Shown piece after piece: positions 1 through 8,412 of a DNA stretch of 52,254 nt; positions within the stretch are counted from its first letter, which is position 1; each line of letters begins with the position of its first letter. A program made the position numbers and the translations under genes. This DNA is from Candidatus Binatia bacterium (GTDB lineage: Bacteria > Desulfobacterota > Binatia > UBA1149 > JAJCZL01). The stretch is taken from NCBI GenBank assembly GCA_028278325.1, contig JANQEO010000039.1, positions 1 to 52,254 on the forward strand. Direction: 5' to 3'. Below the pieces are notes generated by a model. That model saw only the letters and a program-made list of their open reading frames with translations. It was not told where the DNA came from and did no database searches.

Positions 1-2
1 CA

Positions 3-518
3 GTTCCGGCCCGCACGCCGGAGGAGAACAAGGCGGGCCTCGAGCATCTGTTTCTCTCGCATCTGGGTTTTCCGGCCTGCCCGCCCGGCTTCGATAACCT
101 GCAGCTGTGTCCGGATTTGTTCGACGGGCAGTTGCGCCTGATCGAGAAGGCTGTTGCCGTGCTGCCGCGTGACCGTTGGATGTTCCTGGGCTTGGTAGTG
201 GGCCGTCTCAGCGGCTGTGACTACCTCTCGGCCAACTGCGGAGATTGGCTGAGCAAGAGGTCGGTCTCGGCCGCCACCGTGATCGCCGCCAGCGAAGGAG
301 GGGGGTCCTCGCTGAGCGATGCCGAGGAATGTTGCCTTCGTTTTGCCCGCGACCTGACGCTACATTCCCACACCATCGGCGAGGAACGGATCCGCGAGCT
401 TAGAAAGGTGGGACTTTCTGACGGCGCCATCCTGGACTTGGCTTTCGTGGCGGGTATCTTCAACGGCATGAGCCGTTTCGTCCTGAGCCTCGGAGACGAG
501 GAGCAGGTAAGCCACTAG
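3..518 (+). CDS. AhpD/carboxymuconolactone decarboxylase-like protein (5' partial)
   Basis: The frame is open from the first bases of the window, so the start lies outside and 171 residues are visible. The C-terminal half reads like the all-helical AhpD/CMD fold of peroxidase-related proteins: a helix with GCDY, an acidic linker, then RFARDLT and GLSDGAILDLAFVAGIFNG followed by a short basic or acidic end. In active AhpD proteins the helix carries CxxC plus a nearby His. Here visible Cys72 is followed by DYL, so the second Cys is Leu, and the His position is occupied by a Cys-containing NCGDWL. The redox site therefore looks degenerate. An ATG-type start near 117 is not needed because homologous-looking sequence continues upstream of it. 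The family call is fairly sure; the activity is not. Confidence 0.6.
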   Translation, partial: VPARTPEENKAGLEHLFLSHLGFPACPPGFDNLQLCPDLFDGQLRLIEKAVAVLPRDRWMFLGLVVGRLSGCDYLSANCGDWLSKRSVSAATVIAASEGGGSSLSDAEECCLRFARDLTLHSHTIGEERIRELRKVGLSDGAILDLAFVAGIFNGMSRFVLSLGDEEQVSH

Positions 519-570
519 GCCTTCATCGACCACCTCTCGCCAGTTTTCCGGCTGCGGCGCGACTGAAAAA

Positions 571-1626
571 GTGAAAGCTAAGAGTCCAAGGGTGTCCGGC
601 AAGGTGTTTCGGTTTCTGTCGGCCATGCATCCGGCCCTGTCCAAGGCCGAGCGCAAGCGCTACGCGGGTTTCGACCCCGAGAAGTGGTACGCATGGAGTG
701 ACGAGATCTCGGCCGAGTTTACCGAACTCGTGCGCAGATCGCCCCGCGACACCAGTTTCGCGCGCGGTTTCGCCTACGTCGCTCAGAAGTCCGTTCCCGA
801 GGGCTCCTACATCGCGGTGCCGGATCTGGTGGCGCACCTGGCCGATCTGCCTACCGCTTTCCGGGATGTCTCCGGAAGTGGTTACACGGCCAGCCTCGGC
901 GCGGATGCCAGGCATGCCGCCGTCACTTACTCGGGTATGCCGGGCTTCGAGAACGTGTGCATCGCCGTGCAAGGTGAGCTGACCCAACGCTTGGAAGCGT
1001 CAGGAGCCCAAGGCGTGGTAGTGAAGCACGGGGAAACTTGTCGAGTTAACGGTGGCGACAGGTGTGACTTTGAGATTGAATGGCAACAAGAGGTGGCACC
1101 CAAGGGGGCTACACTAATCACAGCCAACGACATAGTAGGGGGCGACATGCCAGACAGCGTCCAGGCCTCGAAGAATCCAGCGGGCAACGGTCACGACAGT
1201 GTCGCGCACGGGGAAGCGCAGTTGAGAAACGGTGCAGCCGACAGACAGCCTCTGGTGGAACCCGTTCCTCAAGTAGCCGTTGCCCAGGCCGCTGTTGCGG
1301 CCCAGACGGCAGCGCCGGCCCAAGCGCTGGAAGCTTCAGGTGCTCAGGTGGAGGCGCCTTCCCAACCCTCACCGGTGAAGGCAGCCGAGCAGCTGCTCGA
1401 GGACGATCTCGTGACGCAGCTAAAAGACAGGCTGGCCGAAGCCGACCGCCAGTTCCGTCTCTACACTCAGGCCCAGGAAGAGCTCGAGCGGCTGCGTCTC
1501 GAGGTGGCTCAGCTCAAGGCTCAGTCAGAGGCCGCCATCGCGCAGGCCGAACGTGACAAGAATGAAGCGCTGGAAGCGCTGGCCGCTCTCAAGGAACGGA
1601 TAAGGGGCATCGTCTCCGACACCTGA
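571..1626 (+). CDS. V4R-like sensor domain protein with C-terminal coiled coil
   Basis: A 351-aa protein starting at GTG. Residues about 1-172 form a globular domain ending in CRVNGGDRCDFEIEW, with Cys157 and Cys165. This resembles the end of V4R/HNOB-type ligand-binding domains, which typically close with C-x(n)-G-x-x-C-x-F. Residues about 175-270 are a low-complexity Ala/Gln/Val/Pro linker. Residues about 275-345 are a charged, Leu-rich heptad segment predicted to be a coiled coil. No signal peptide or membrane segment is visible, so it is probably cytoplasmic. It sits 52 bp after the AhpD-like gene and 3 bp before trmJ. A sensor or scaffold that oligomerises through the coiled coil is an inference; the ligand is unknown and the domain assignment is by motif only. 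Confidence 0.5.
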   Translation: MKAKSPRVSGKVFRFLSAMHPALSKAERKRYAGFDPEKWYAWSDEISAEFTELVRRSPRDTSFARGFAYVAQKSVPEGSYIAVPDLVAHLADLPTAFRDVSGSGYTASLGADARHAAVTYSGMPGFENVCIAVQGELTQRLEASGAQGVVVKHGETCRVNGGDRCDFEIEWQQEVAPKGATLITANDIVGGDMPDSVQASKNPAGNGHDSVAHGEAQLRNGAADRQPLVEPVPQVAVAQAAVAAQTAAPAQALEASGAQVEAPSQPSPVKAAEQLLEDDLVTQLKDRLAEADRQFRLYTQAQEELERLRLEVAQLKAQSEAAIAQAERDKNEALEALAALKERIRGIVSDT

Positions 1627-1629
1627 TCG

Positions 1630-2439
1630 GTGGCCGAGAGCAGCTCCGTCATCTCTTCATCCCCAAGGGTAATCCTGGTCGGGCCTCGCGGCGGCGCCAA
1701 TGTGGGTGCCGTCTGCAGAGCCATCAAGAACATGGGCGCCGGGCCCTTGATCACCGTTGGTGCGGACTTCGACGAGGCTGCCGCGCGTGACTGGGCCGTT
1801 CACGGAGTCGATGTTCTCGAGGCGCGACGGGAGGTGGGCACCCTAGAAGAAGCTCTCGAGGGCTGCGGCCTGGTGGTCGGTACGACCGCGCGCACAGGAG
1901 CGTATCGAAGTGATTGCCGTCCTGTGCGGGTTGTGGCTTCCGAGTTGGTCGGCGCCGAAAATGCCGCGGGTCCCGAGGGATTGCCGTCGGCTTTCGTCTT
2001 CGGCCCCGAAGACCGTGGCCTGAGCAATCACGACGTAGCGCGCTGCCACCGCCTCGCCGTGATCCCTACCGCGCCGGATTACATATCTCTCAACCTCGCC
2101 CAGGCCGTTCTCCTTTGCCTCTACGAAGTGAACCTGGCGCGCATGGAGGCGGCGGCTGCCGAGGCTCCTCCCGTTGCCGTCTCTACCGAACAAGCCGATG
2201 CGTCGGCGGCCGAAGCGATGCTGGTGGCCATGGAGGAGGCCCTGCTCACGATCGGGTTTCTCTCCGAGGACAACCCCGAGCACATCATGGCTACCATAAG
2301 GAGGATCTTCGGCCGTGCCGGCCTGGACCCTCGGGATGTCCGCACTCTTCACGGCCTGGCCCGGCAGATCCGCTGGTTTGCCGAGGGAGGTCGCGAGGTT
2401 GCGGCCACCAAGCGCGCCGAGGGCAAGAAGCTGCGATAG
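1630..2439 (+). CDS. trmJ: tRNA/rRNA 2'-O-methyltransferase, TrmJ-type (SPOUT)
   Basis: A 269-aa cytoplasmic SPOUT-class RNA methyltransferase starting at GTG. The three family motifs are all present: motif 1 around NVGAVCRAIKNMG (residues 24-36), GTTAR at 84-88, motif 2 as FGPEDRGLSN (124-133), and motif 3 as IPTAPDYISLNLAQAV (145-160), which contributes to the SAM-binding trefoil knot. TrmJ enzymes methylate the ribose 2'-O of nucleotide 32 in tRNA. The C-terminal 100 residues form the helical extension usual for TrmJ rather than TrmL. It begins 3 bp after the preceding gene, suggesting co-transcription. The family is confident; the exact RNA target could differ in this lineage. Confidence 0.88.
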   Translation: MAESSSVISSSPRVILVGPRGGANVGAVCRAIKNMGAGPLITVGADFDEAAARDWAVHGVDVLEARREVGTLEEALEGCGLVVGTTARTGAYRSDCRPVRVVASELVGAENAAGPEGLPSAFVFGPEDRGLSNHDVARCHRLAVIPTAPDYISLNLAQAVLLCLYEVNLARMEAAAAEAPPVAVSTEQADASAAEAMLVAMEEALLTIGFLSEDNPEHIMATIRRIFGRAGLDPRDVRTLHGLARQIRWFAEGGREVAATKRAEGKKLR

Positions 2440-2582
2440 GGGCTGCGATAGCCGCTTCGCCAGGCCTTGTGATTGGGCGGTTAGATTAAGGCAGCCTAAA
2501 GAGATAAAAGGTCATGTATTAGCGGCGGAGATCGATTCCGCAGCGTGCCCGAGACTGCCCTGGAGGATCTAAGGGGGAACTT

Positions 2583-2882
2583 ATGGTCGTCGTAGTTGCC
2601 AAGCTCACAGCCAAGGAGGGTCAGGGGGATACGCTCGAGAAAGCGCTCGTCAGCATGGTCGAGTGGGTGACCGAAAACGAGGCCGACACCCTGACCTACA
2701 TATGCAATCGCTCGGTCAAGAACCCCGACCAGTTCGTGTTCTTCGAGCGCTACCCGAACCAGGCCGCTTTGGATGCCCATTCCTCCTCCGAACGGTTCGT
2801 GCAGCTCTTCGGTGAGCTCCAGGAGCTGCTCGGCGCACCCGCCGAGATCGAGATTCTCGAGGAGGTCGCTGCCAAGCTCTAG
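2583..2882 (+). CDS. Antibiotic biosynthesis monooxygenase (ABM) domain protein
   Basis: A 99-aa single-domain protein of the dimeric alpha-beta barrel fold. The pattern is typical: beta strand MVVVVAKLTAKEG, helix with TLEKALVSMVEWVTENE, strand TLTYICNRSVKNPDQFVFFERY, then NQAALDAHSSSERF and a final helix and strand. The residues around FFERYPN and AHSSS match the ABM/YgiN family of quinol or polyketide monooxygenases, which use no cofactor. The ATG at 2583 follows a purine-rich stretch (GGGGGAAC) at about -5. It is separated from trmJ by 143 bp, where no convincing promoter was found, and precedes the RND exporter by 48 bp. The substrate is unknown. Confidence 0.75.
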   Translation: MVVVVAKLTAKEGQGDTLEKALVSMVEWVTENEADTLTYICNRSVKNPDQFVFFERYPNQAALDAHSSSERFVQLFGELQELLGAPAEIEILEEVAAKL

Positions 2883-2930
2883 CCGGACGCCGCCGTCCAT
2901 GAAATCCTCTTCCCTCGAGAAGGACCACGC

Positions 2931-5711
2931 GTGGGTAGGGTAGTATCAGCTGTTTCGCGCTGGCCCAGGCTCGCGCTGGCCGTCATGGTCGCCGTGTCGC
3001 TGCCGGTGGCTGCGGGCACCACCAAGCTCAGCTTCGACAGCTCGGTCGCCTCACTCACCGAACCCGACAACAGAGCCAGAAAGATCCACGAGCAGGCGGT
3101 GGCCATGTTCGGTGACGAGGAGATCGGCGTTGCCGTCATCGTCGTCGATGACGTGTACCGGCCCGCCGTGATCGACGAGCTCAGTGAGCTCACCGAAGCC
3201 CTCGCCAAGGTCGAGGGGGTCGACCGGACCCTGAGCCTCGCCAACGTGACCGACCCGACGGTCGACGTCTTCGATCCGCCCCGCGTCGTTCCCCGCAGGG
3301 CTCTGCGTGACTCGGAGATGGCCGAGCTGCGCGTGCGAGTGGAAGCCAACCCCCTGTTCGTTCCCAATCTGGTTTCGGCTGACGGGAAGACCGCCGCGGT
3401 CAACGTATTCTTCGGTGCCGGGGGGATCTCGGCGGAAGACGAAGCACGAGTGGATGCCGAGATCGCAGACATCCTGAAGAGCTACGACGGTCCCGGTGAG
3501 ATCTTCTACACCGGCATGTCTCACATCCGGGTACGCGCCATCGGCTTGATGCGCGCTGACCTGTTACGCTTCCTGCCGGTCACCCTCCTGTGCATGGTGA
3601 TCGTGCTGTGGCTGGCGTTTCGCTCCTTCCGCGCTGTGCTGTTGCCTCTGGCTTCTCAGGCATTGTCGGTTTCCATTCTACTCGGCGTCATGGGTTGGAT
3701 CGGGGCTCCGATCACCCTGCCGACCCTGGTGCTACCGTCTCTGTTGCTGGTCATCGGGGCTTCCTACGCGATCCACGTCACCTCTGCGCTGCTCGAGACC
3801 GGCACCTCTGCGGATGCCGAGGACACCTTCACCCACGCTTTAGGACGGGTCGGCTTGCCCGTGGCGGTGTCTTGTCTGACCACGGGCGTCGGCTTCGGCT
3901 CTTTGGCCCTCCATCCGATTCCCGCGATCTCCGGCCTCGGAGTCTATGCGCTTGTCGGAATCGTGATCGCGGCGACCGGGTGCCTGTTCGCCATGCCCGT
4001 GGCTTTCCTGTCTCTGCCCGGGCGCGAGCGCGAGGCTCTGTCGGGACAGGCATCCGACCCCTCGACTTACTCGCGCTCTCTCGACGGCGTCGTCAACAGG
4101 GTGGGCGCATTCACGATCGACCACCGGCGCAGCGTCTTCTTCGTCTCCTTCATCTTGCTGTTGGTCTCCTTGATCGGCGCCACGAAGATCAAGGTCGATA
4201 CGGATTTTCTCAAGGCGTTCAGAAAGGGCTCCGACGTACGGGTGGCCCACGACGCCGTCACGGACAACCTGGTGGGCCCCAACCCCATATCGATAGTGAT
4301 AACCGGGCCCGAGAAAGACTACTTCAAATCGATTGCGCCCTTGCGCAGGGTCAGGGTGTTGCAGGAGTTCCTCGCGGGTCTCGAAACCGTGGGCGCGAGC
4401 ATCTCCCTGGTGGACTATCTCGAGCAACTCGACGCCGGGCTGAGAGCGAGCAGCGACGGTCTGTCCGTCGACGAGGCCGGCAACCTCATAGAGACGGGCC
4501 CCCCGCCCAGCTTCTGGGATGATCCGGAGAAACAGCTACCCGCCGTGCTGCAGTTCGTCAGCCTCAGTCCCAGAACCTTCGCCGGCTTGGTCGACAAGGA
4601 CTTCCAGCGGCTCAATGTCACCGTACGCACCTCGGTAAGCGGGTCGCGCGAGACGGCAGAGTTGGTGGATACGGTAACAAACTACGCCGAGACGATGTTC
4701 CCGCGCGGCGTCGAAGTCACCCCGACAGGCAGCCTGGTCGTAGTGAGTGAAGTCGCCGATCTGGTCATCGGCGGTCAGATCGAGAGCGTCGGCACGGCCC
4801 TGAGCGTGATCTTCCTGATCCTCTCGCTAATGTTCCTGTCCCTGAGAGTCGGCCTTGCCGCCATGATCCCCAACGTGTTGCCGGTGGTGGTGTTCTTCGG
4901 AGTGATGGGGTGGTGCGGTGTCGAGCTGAACCTTGCCACCAGCATCATCGCGGCCGTGGCCTTGGGCATCGCGGTGGACGACACCATTCACTACATGGCT
5001 CGCCTCAACAAGCTGGTGAAGTCGAGCGAGTCCCAACGCGAAGCACTGCTGTCGACCCTGAGCGCCGTGGGCCGTCCGGTCGTGACCACCTCGCTGACGT
5101 TGACGGCGGGCTTTCTCGTCATGGCCTTGTCGAGCTTCAAGCCCATCAACATGTTCGGAGCCTTGTCGGCAATGACCATGATGGTGGCGCTGGCGACCAA
5201 CCTCATCCTGTTGCCGGCGCTGCTGGCCACCGTGCCCGTGATCAGTGTTTGGGATCTGGTGTCGTCGAGGCTGGGCGCAAGGCCGCACAGGACGATTCCC
5301 CTGTTCCAGGGCCTGGGCAGATTGGCGGTTCGCCTGATAGTTCTGCTCGGCAACCTGAAGAGCTTCGAGGAAGGCAGCGCGATCGTGAAGCGCGGAGAGC
5401 CGGGCAACGAGATGTACCTGGTGCTGAACGGCGAGGCGGATGTCAGCGTTCCCTCGGGTGGGGCCACGCGGAGTCTGGCCCGGCTCGAGCGGGGCGACGT
5501 GTTCGGCGAAATGGCTCTTCTCAGGCGGGCCGTGCGTACCGCCGACGTGACGGCCCTCACCCCGGTGGAGGTGCTCGTGATCGACGAAGACTTCCTGCGG
5601 CGGTTGCGCCAGCGCTATCCCCGCTTTGCCGCGGCGTTCTTCGTCAACATCGCCCGCATCCTCAGCGACCGCCTCGAAGAAGCCAACCGCCGAGCCGAAA
5701 AGGCGAATTGA
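2931..5711 (+). CDS. RND-superfamily exporter (MMPL/HAE3-like) fused to cyclic-nucleotide-binding domain
   Basis: A 926-aa inner-membrane protein. TM1 is about residues 12-28 and is followed by a periplasmic loop. A helix cluster spans about 213-360 and contains GASYAIH. TM7 lies near 402-418 with a second large loop, and a second helix cluster spans about 607-776 with GIAVDDTIHYMARL, the proton-relay-type motif of RND proteins. Residues about 800-926 form a complete cNMP-binding domain: EEGSAIVKRGEPGNEMYLVL, then the phosphate-binding cassette GDVFGEMALL with RTADVTA, which keeps the Glu and Arg that bind the cyclic nucleotide. The RND part likely moves lipids or hydrophobic compounds using proton motive force. 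The tail implies gating by cAMP or cGMP, which is inference. The GTG start puts TM1 at the usual place. Confidence 0.85.
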   Translation: MGRVVSAVSRWPRLALAVMVAVSLPVAAGTTKLSFDSSVASLTEPDNRARKIHEQAVAMFGDEEIGVAVIVVDDVYRPAVIDELSELTEALAKVEGVDRTLSLANVTDPTVDVFDPPRVVPRRALRDSEMAELRVRVEANPLFVPNLVSADGKTAAVNVFFGAGGISAEDEARVDAEIADILKSYDGPGEIFYTGMSHIRVRAIGLMRADLLRFLPVTLLCMVIVLWLAFRSFRAVLLPLASQALSVSILLGVMGWIGAPITLPTLVLPSLLLVIGASYAIHVTSALLETGTSADAEDTFTHALGRVGLPVAVSCLTTGVGFGSLALHPIPAISGLGVYALVGIVIAATGCLFAMPVAFLSLPGREREALSGQASDPSTYSRSLDGVVNRVGAFTIDHRRSVFFVSFILLLVSLIGATKIKVDTDFLKAFRKGSDVRVAHDAVTDNLVGPNPISIVITGPEKDYFKSIAPLRRVRVLQEFLAGLETVGASISLVDYLEQLDAGLRASSDGLSVDEAGNLIETGPPPSFWDDPEKQLPAVLQFVSLSPRTFAGLVDKDFQRLNVTVRTSVSGSRETAELVDTVTNYAETMFPRGVEVTPTGSLVVVSEVADLVIGGQIESVGTALSVIFLILSLMFLSLRVGLAAMIPNVLPVVVFFGVMGWCGVELNLATSIIAAVALGIAVDDTIHYMARLNKLVKSSESQREALLSTLSAVGRPVVTTSLTLTAGFLVMALSSFKPINMFGALSAMTMMVALATNLILLPALLATVPVISVWDLVSSRLGARPHRTIPLFQGLGRLAVRLIVLLGNLKSFEEGSAIVKRGEPGNEMYLVLNGEADVSVPSGGATRSLARLERGDVFGEMALLRRAVRTADVTALTPVEVLVIDEDFLRRLRQRYPRFAAAFFVNIARILSDRLEEANRRAEKAN

Positions 5712-5744
5712 TTCCAAGCCCTCATCAGGCAATATTTCCGCGTC

Positions 5745-6818
5745 GTGGCTACGATCAGAAAGAAATCAGGATACTACCTCGAGGATTTCACGCTCGGCCG
5801 GGTGTTCAGGCACCACGGCGGCAAGACGATCACCGAGGGCTTGTTCAACGCCTTCACCGACTTCTCGATGACGACCAATCCCCTGTCGAAGAACGTCGAG
5901 TACGCGAGGCTGCACGGCTACGAGGGGCTGGTGGTGCCGCCGGGCCTGGTCATGAACGTCGTGTTTTCCCAGACCGTCGCCGACATCTCGGAGAACGCCC
6001 GCGTCAACTTGGAATACATCGACATGCGCTACGGCGTGCCCGTCTACATCGGCGACACTCTGGAGGCCGAGACCACCATCGTCGGGGTCAAGCTCTCGTC
6101 CAGCCACAATGACAGGGGAGTCGTCCACGTGGCTACGGTAGGGCGCAACCAACGCGGCGAAGTAGTGCTGGCCTTCGAGCGCAAGGTGCAGGTTTGGAAA
6201 GGCGACATGAGCGCCGAGGTCACCGAGGGCGAGCTCGAAGACAAGCCCGTCGTCGAATCCGTGCCGGTCATCCCTGCCTACGACCCGGGCCGCGACTATG
6301 CGAGCAAGGCTCACCTGACGAGCGCTGATTCCTACTTCGAGGACTTCACTGCCGGCGACATCTACGAACACGCGCGCGGGCGAGTCATGACCGACGAGCA
6401 CATCGCGCTGACCGGTCAGCTCGACAATACTTCACAGGTGCACTGCAACCAGCAGATGATCGACGAGAACCCGGAGAAGTTCATCGGCGGCAAGTTGATC
6501 ATCTACGGCGGCATCCCCTTCAATCTGTGTCTGGGGCTCTCCTGCAAGGACATCTCCGACAACTCGCCGGCCGACGTCATCTATAGGTCGGGCCGTCATA
6601 CGGCACCGATCTTCTCCGGTGATACCGTGTATGCATCCACCGAGATCAGAGAGCTACGCGACTATCCATCGAGGCCCGACCTGGGGCTGTTGGTAACCAC
6701 TCTGCGCGGGCACAAGTTCCGGCCTCCCAAGGAAGGAGAAGAGGGTTTCCAGAAAGTGGAGATCTTCTACCTCGAAAGGGAGTTGGCGGTCCGCCGGCGC
6801 AGCCACTACGCCTCGTGA
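5745..6818 (+). CDS. Double-hotdog MaoC dehydratase, mesaconyl-CoA hydratase-like
   Basis: A 357-aa protein of two MaoC/hotdog repeats, about residues 8-155 and 195-345. From memory it aligns in architecture and motifs with 2-methylfumaryl-CoA (mesaconyl-CoA) hydratase of the ethylmalonyl-CoA pathway: YLEDFTLGRV with KTITEG, GVPVYIGDTLEAETTIVG, YFEDFTAGDIYEHARG, SQVHCNQQ (family version ARVHFNLH), YGGIPFNL, and SGRHTAPIFSGDTVYASTEI. The length matches that family (about 340-360 aa) rather than single MaoC proteins. It starts at GTG 33 bp after the RND gene and overlaps the next gene by 4 bp. No other ethylmalonyl-CoA pathway gene is in view, so the physiological substrate could be another branched enoyl-CoA. 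Confidence 0.75.
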   Translation: MATIRKKSGYYLEDFTLGRVFRHHGGKTITEGLFNAFTDFSMTTNPLSKNVEYARLHGYEGLVVPPGLVMNVVFSQTVADISENARVNLEYIDMRYGVPVYIGDTLEAETTIVGVKLSSSHNDRGVVHVATVGRNQRGEVVLAFERKVQVWKGDMSAEVTEGELEDKPVVESVPVIPAYDPGRDYASKAHLTSADSYFEDFTAGDIYEHARGRVMTDEHIALTGQLDNTSQVHCNQQMIDENPEKFIGGKLIIYGGIPFNLCLGLSCKDISDNSPADVIYRSGRHTAPIFSGDTVYASTEIRELRDYPSRPDLGLLVTTLRGHKFRPPKEGEEGFQKVEIFYLERELAVRRRSHYAS

Positions 6819-7864
6819 GTCCGGCGCCCTTCCTGGCCGGCAGGGCCGAGGATACGTCGGACTACAACGGTGCCCGGTGCGCCGTTACCTACTCGAAGCC
6901 TGCCGAAGAGTACGAGGCTCTGGTCTCGGGCACCGGCCTCCTGGACCTGTGCTACCGCACCCTGATCAGGGTCGTCGGTGAGGACCGCGCCACCTTTCTC
7001 AACGGACAGCTTTCCAACGACATCGTTGCTTTGACGAAGGGCGGTGGTTGCGCAGCCTGCCTGCTCACCCATCAGGGCAAGACGCTGGCGGTGCCGGCGG
7101 TGTACAACCTCGGCGACCAGCTGCTGCTCGCTGTCGACGCAGTCTGCGCCACCGTGGCACGTGAGGCCCTCGAGCGTTTCGTCGTGGCCGACGATTGCGA
7201 GTTCGAGATCATAGAAGGCCGCAGCGTCATCGGCGTGGTCGGGCCGACGGCGGCGTCGACGCTCGAGGCGGCAGGCCTCGAGGTGCCGGCAGACTCCGAC
7301 GCTTGGTTTGTGACGGAAAGCGGAGCCGAATCCCTACTGTTCGGTCGCGACGATCTACGCGTGCCGTATTTCGAGGTAGCTGCCGATTCCGAGTCGGCCT
7401 CGGCCTTGTGGCGAAAGATGGAGGAGTCCGGCGGCGTCGCGGTGGGAACCGACGCGTTGGAGGTGCTGCGGATAGAGAGCGGGACGCCGCGCTACGGCAT
7501 CGACGTCGACGACGGCCGCATAGCTCTGGAAGCACGCCTCGAATGGGCGATTCATTTTGCCAAGGGCTGCTATCTCGGCCAGGAAGTCATAGAGCGTGCC
7601 GTCAGCCGTGGCCGCTTGAACCGGCGCATCTGTCTCTTGGGCTTACAGAGCACAGTGGCTTCCGGCAGCGCCGTCAGCCGCGCCGGCCAGGACGAGGAGA
7701 TCGGGGTAGTGACGTCCGCCTGTGAGTCGCCCGCTTCCGGAGCTCTTTGCCTCGCCTACCTGCCCTCGGACTGCTGCGAGCCCGGCACCGCGCTGTCGGT
7801 GGCTTCGGTTGCCGCCACTGTGCTGGACTGGCCGCGTCCCTTGGTGATGGCCGGGCGGGGCTAG
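6815..7864 (+). CDS. ygfZ: Folate-binding protein YgfZ (GcvT-like)
   Basis: A 349-aa protein with the GcvT/aminomethyltransferase fold and the diagnostic YgfZ signature KGCYLGQEV at about residues 250-258. Its invariant cysteine is needed for function in characterised homologues, which support assembly or repair of Fe-S enzymes with folate. N-terminal elements LLDLCYRTLIRVVGEDRATFLNGQ and SNDI match the folate-binding fold. The GTG start overlaps the upstream MaoC stop in GTGA, so translation is coupled. Co-expression with a CoA hydratase is unusual and probably reflects operon packing. The protein is cytoplasmic, with no signal peptide. Confidence 0.85.
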   Translation: MSPAPFLAGRAEDTSDYNGARCAVTYSKPAEEYEALVSGTGLLDLCYRTLIRVVGEDRATFLNGQLSNDIVALTKGGGCAACLLTHQGKTLAVPAVYNLGDQLLLAVDAVCATVAREALERFVVADDCEFEIIEGRSVIGVVGPTAASTLEAAGLEVPADSDAWFVTESGAESLLFGRDDLRVPYFEVAADSESASALWRKMEESGGVAVGTDALEVLRIESGTPRYGIDVDDGRIALEARLEWAIHFAKGCYLGQEVIERAVSRGRLNRRICLLGLQSTVASGSAVSRAGQDEEIGVVTSACESPASGALCLAYLPSDCCEPGTALSVASVAATVLDWPRPLVMAGRG

Positions 7865-7881
7865 TAGGCTGGCCTCTCGCC

Positions 7882-8412
7882 GTGTCGAGAGTCCGAGTCT
7901 TCGCCTATGGGTCCAACCTGTGCATCGCGCGACTGAAGAGTCGCAGTCCCTCGGCCGAGGTATTGTCGCCGGCTCGGTTGCACTCCCACAGGCTGCACTT
8001 TCACAAACGAGGCCGCGATGGTTCGGGTAAGGCCGACGCTGTTCACACGGGCAACCACGTCGACACTCTCTGGGGTGTGGTCTACTCCCTGGAGGTCCAC
8101 GACAAGCGCCGCTTGGACGAGATCGAGGGGCTCGGAACCCACTACCTCGAACGTGAGGTGGAAGTACTGACGCCGGCCGAGGATCTGCTCACGGCGTTCA
8201 TGTACCACGCGCATCCGGAGATGATCGATGCGTCGCAACGGCCTTACATCTGGTACAAGCGCCTGGTCGTCGAAGGTGGCCGCGCTCATGGACTGCCTGA
8301 CGACTACATCGAGCACGTCGCGGGCGTCGAGCACATCGACGATCCTTGTTCGAAAAGGGCAGTGCGCGAGAGTAGGGTGCTGGTTACCGGGCCTGGCCGT
8401 CGTCGCCGCTAG
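7882..8412 (+). CDS. Gamma-glutamylcyclotransferase-like protein
   Basis: A 176-aa protein of the GGCT/AIG2-like fold. The N-terminus VRVFAYGSNL (residues 4-13) gives the YGSN loop that binds the gamma-glutamyl or related amide group. The family Glu appears within LDEIEGLGTHYLEREVEV, and WGVVYSLEVHDKRRLDEIEG is typical of this fold. The frame is open far upstream (from 7747), but the GTG at 7882 places the YGSN motif at the normal distance and lies just after the ygfZ stop. The stop codon shares CTAG with the stop of convergent cofC. Likely a cytoplasmic cyclotransferase or gamma-glutamylamine-type enzyme; the exact substrate cannot be read. Confidence 0.8.
   Translation: MSRVRVFAYGSNLCIARLKSRSPSAEVLSPARLHSHRLHFHKRGRDGSGKADAVHTGNHVDTLWGVVYSLEVHDKRRLDEIEGLGTHYLEREVEVLTPAEDLLTAFMYHAHPEMIDASQRPYIWYKRLVVEGGRAHGLPDDYIEHVAGVEHIDDPCSKRAVRESRVLVTGPGRRRR

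Noticed and set aside
4827..5732. Reverse-strand open frame of about 300 codons within the RND-cNMP gene
   Set aside because: His/Gln/Arg-rich shadow product; the forward frame has complete RND and cNMP motifs here.
7747..7881. Extended N-terminus of the gamma-glutamylcyclotransferase-like gene
   Set aside because: The extension overlaps the ygfZ coding end in another frame and is Arg/Gly-rich; GTG at 7882 fits the family start.
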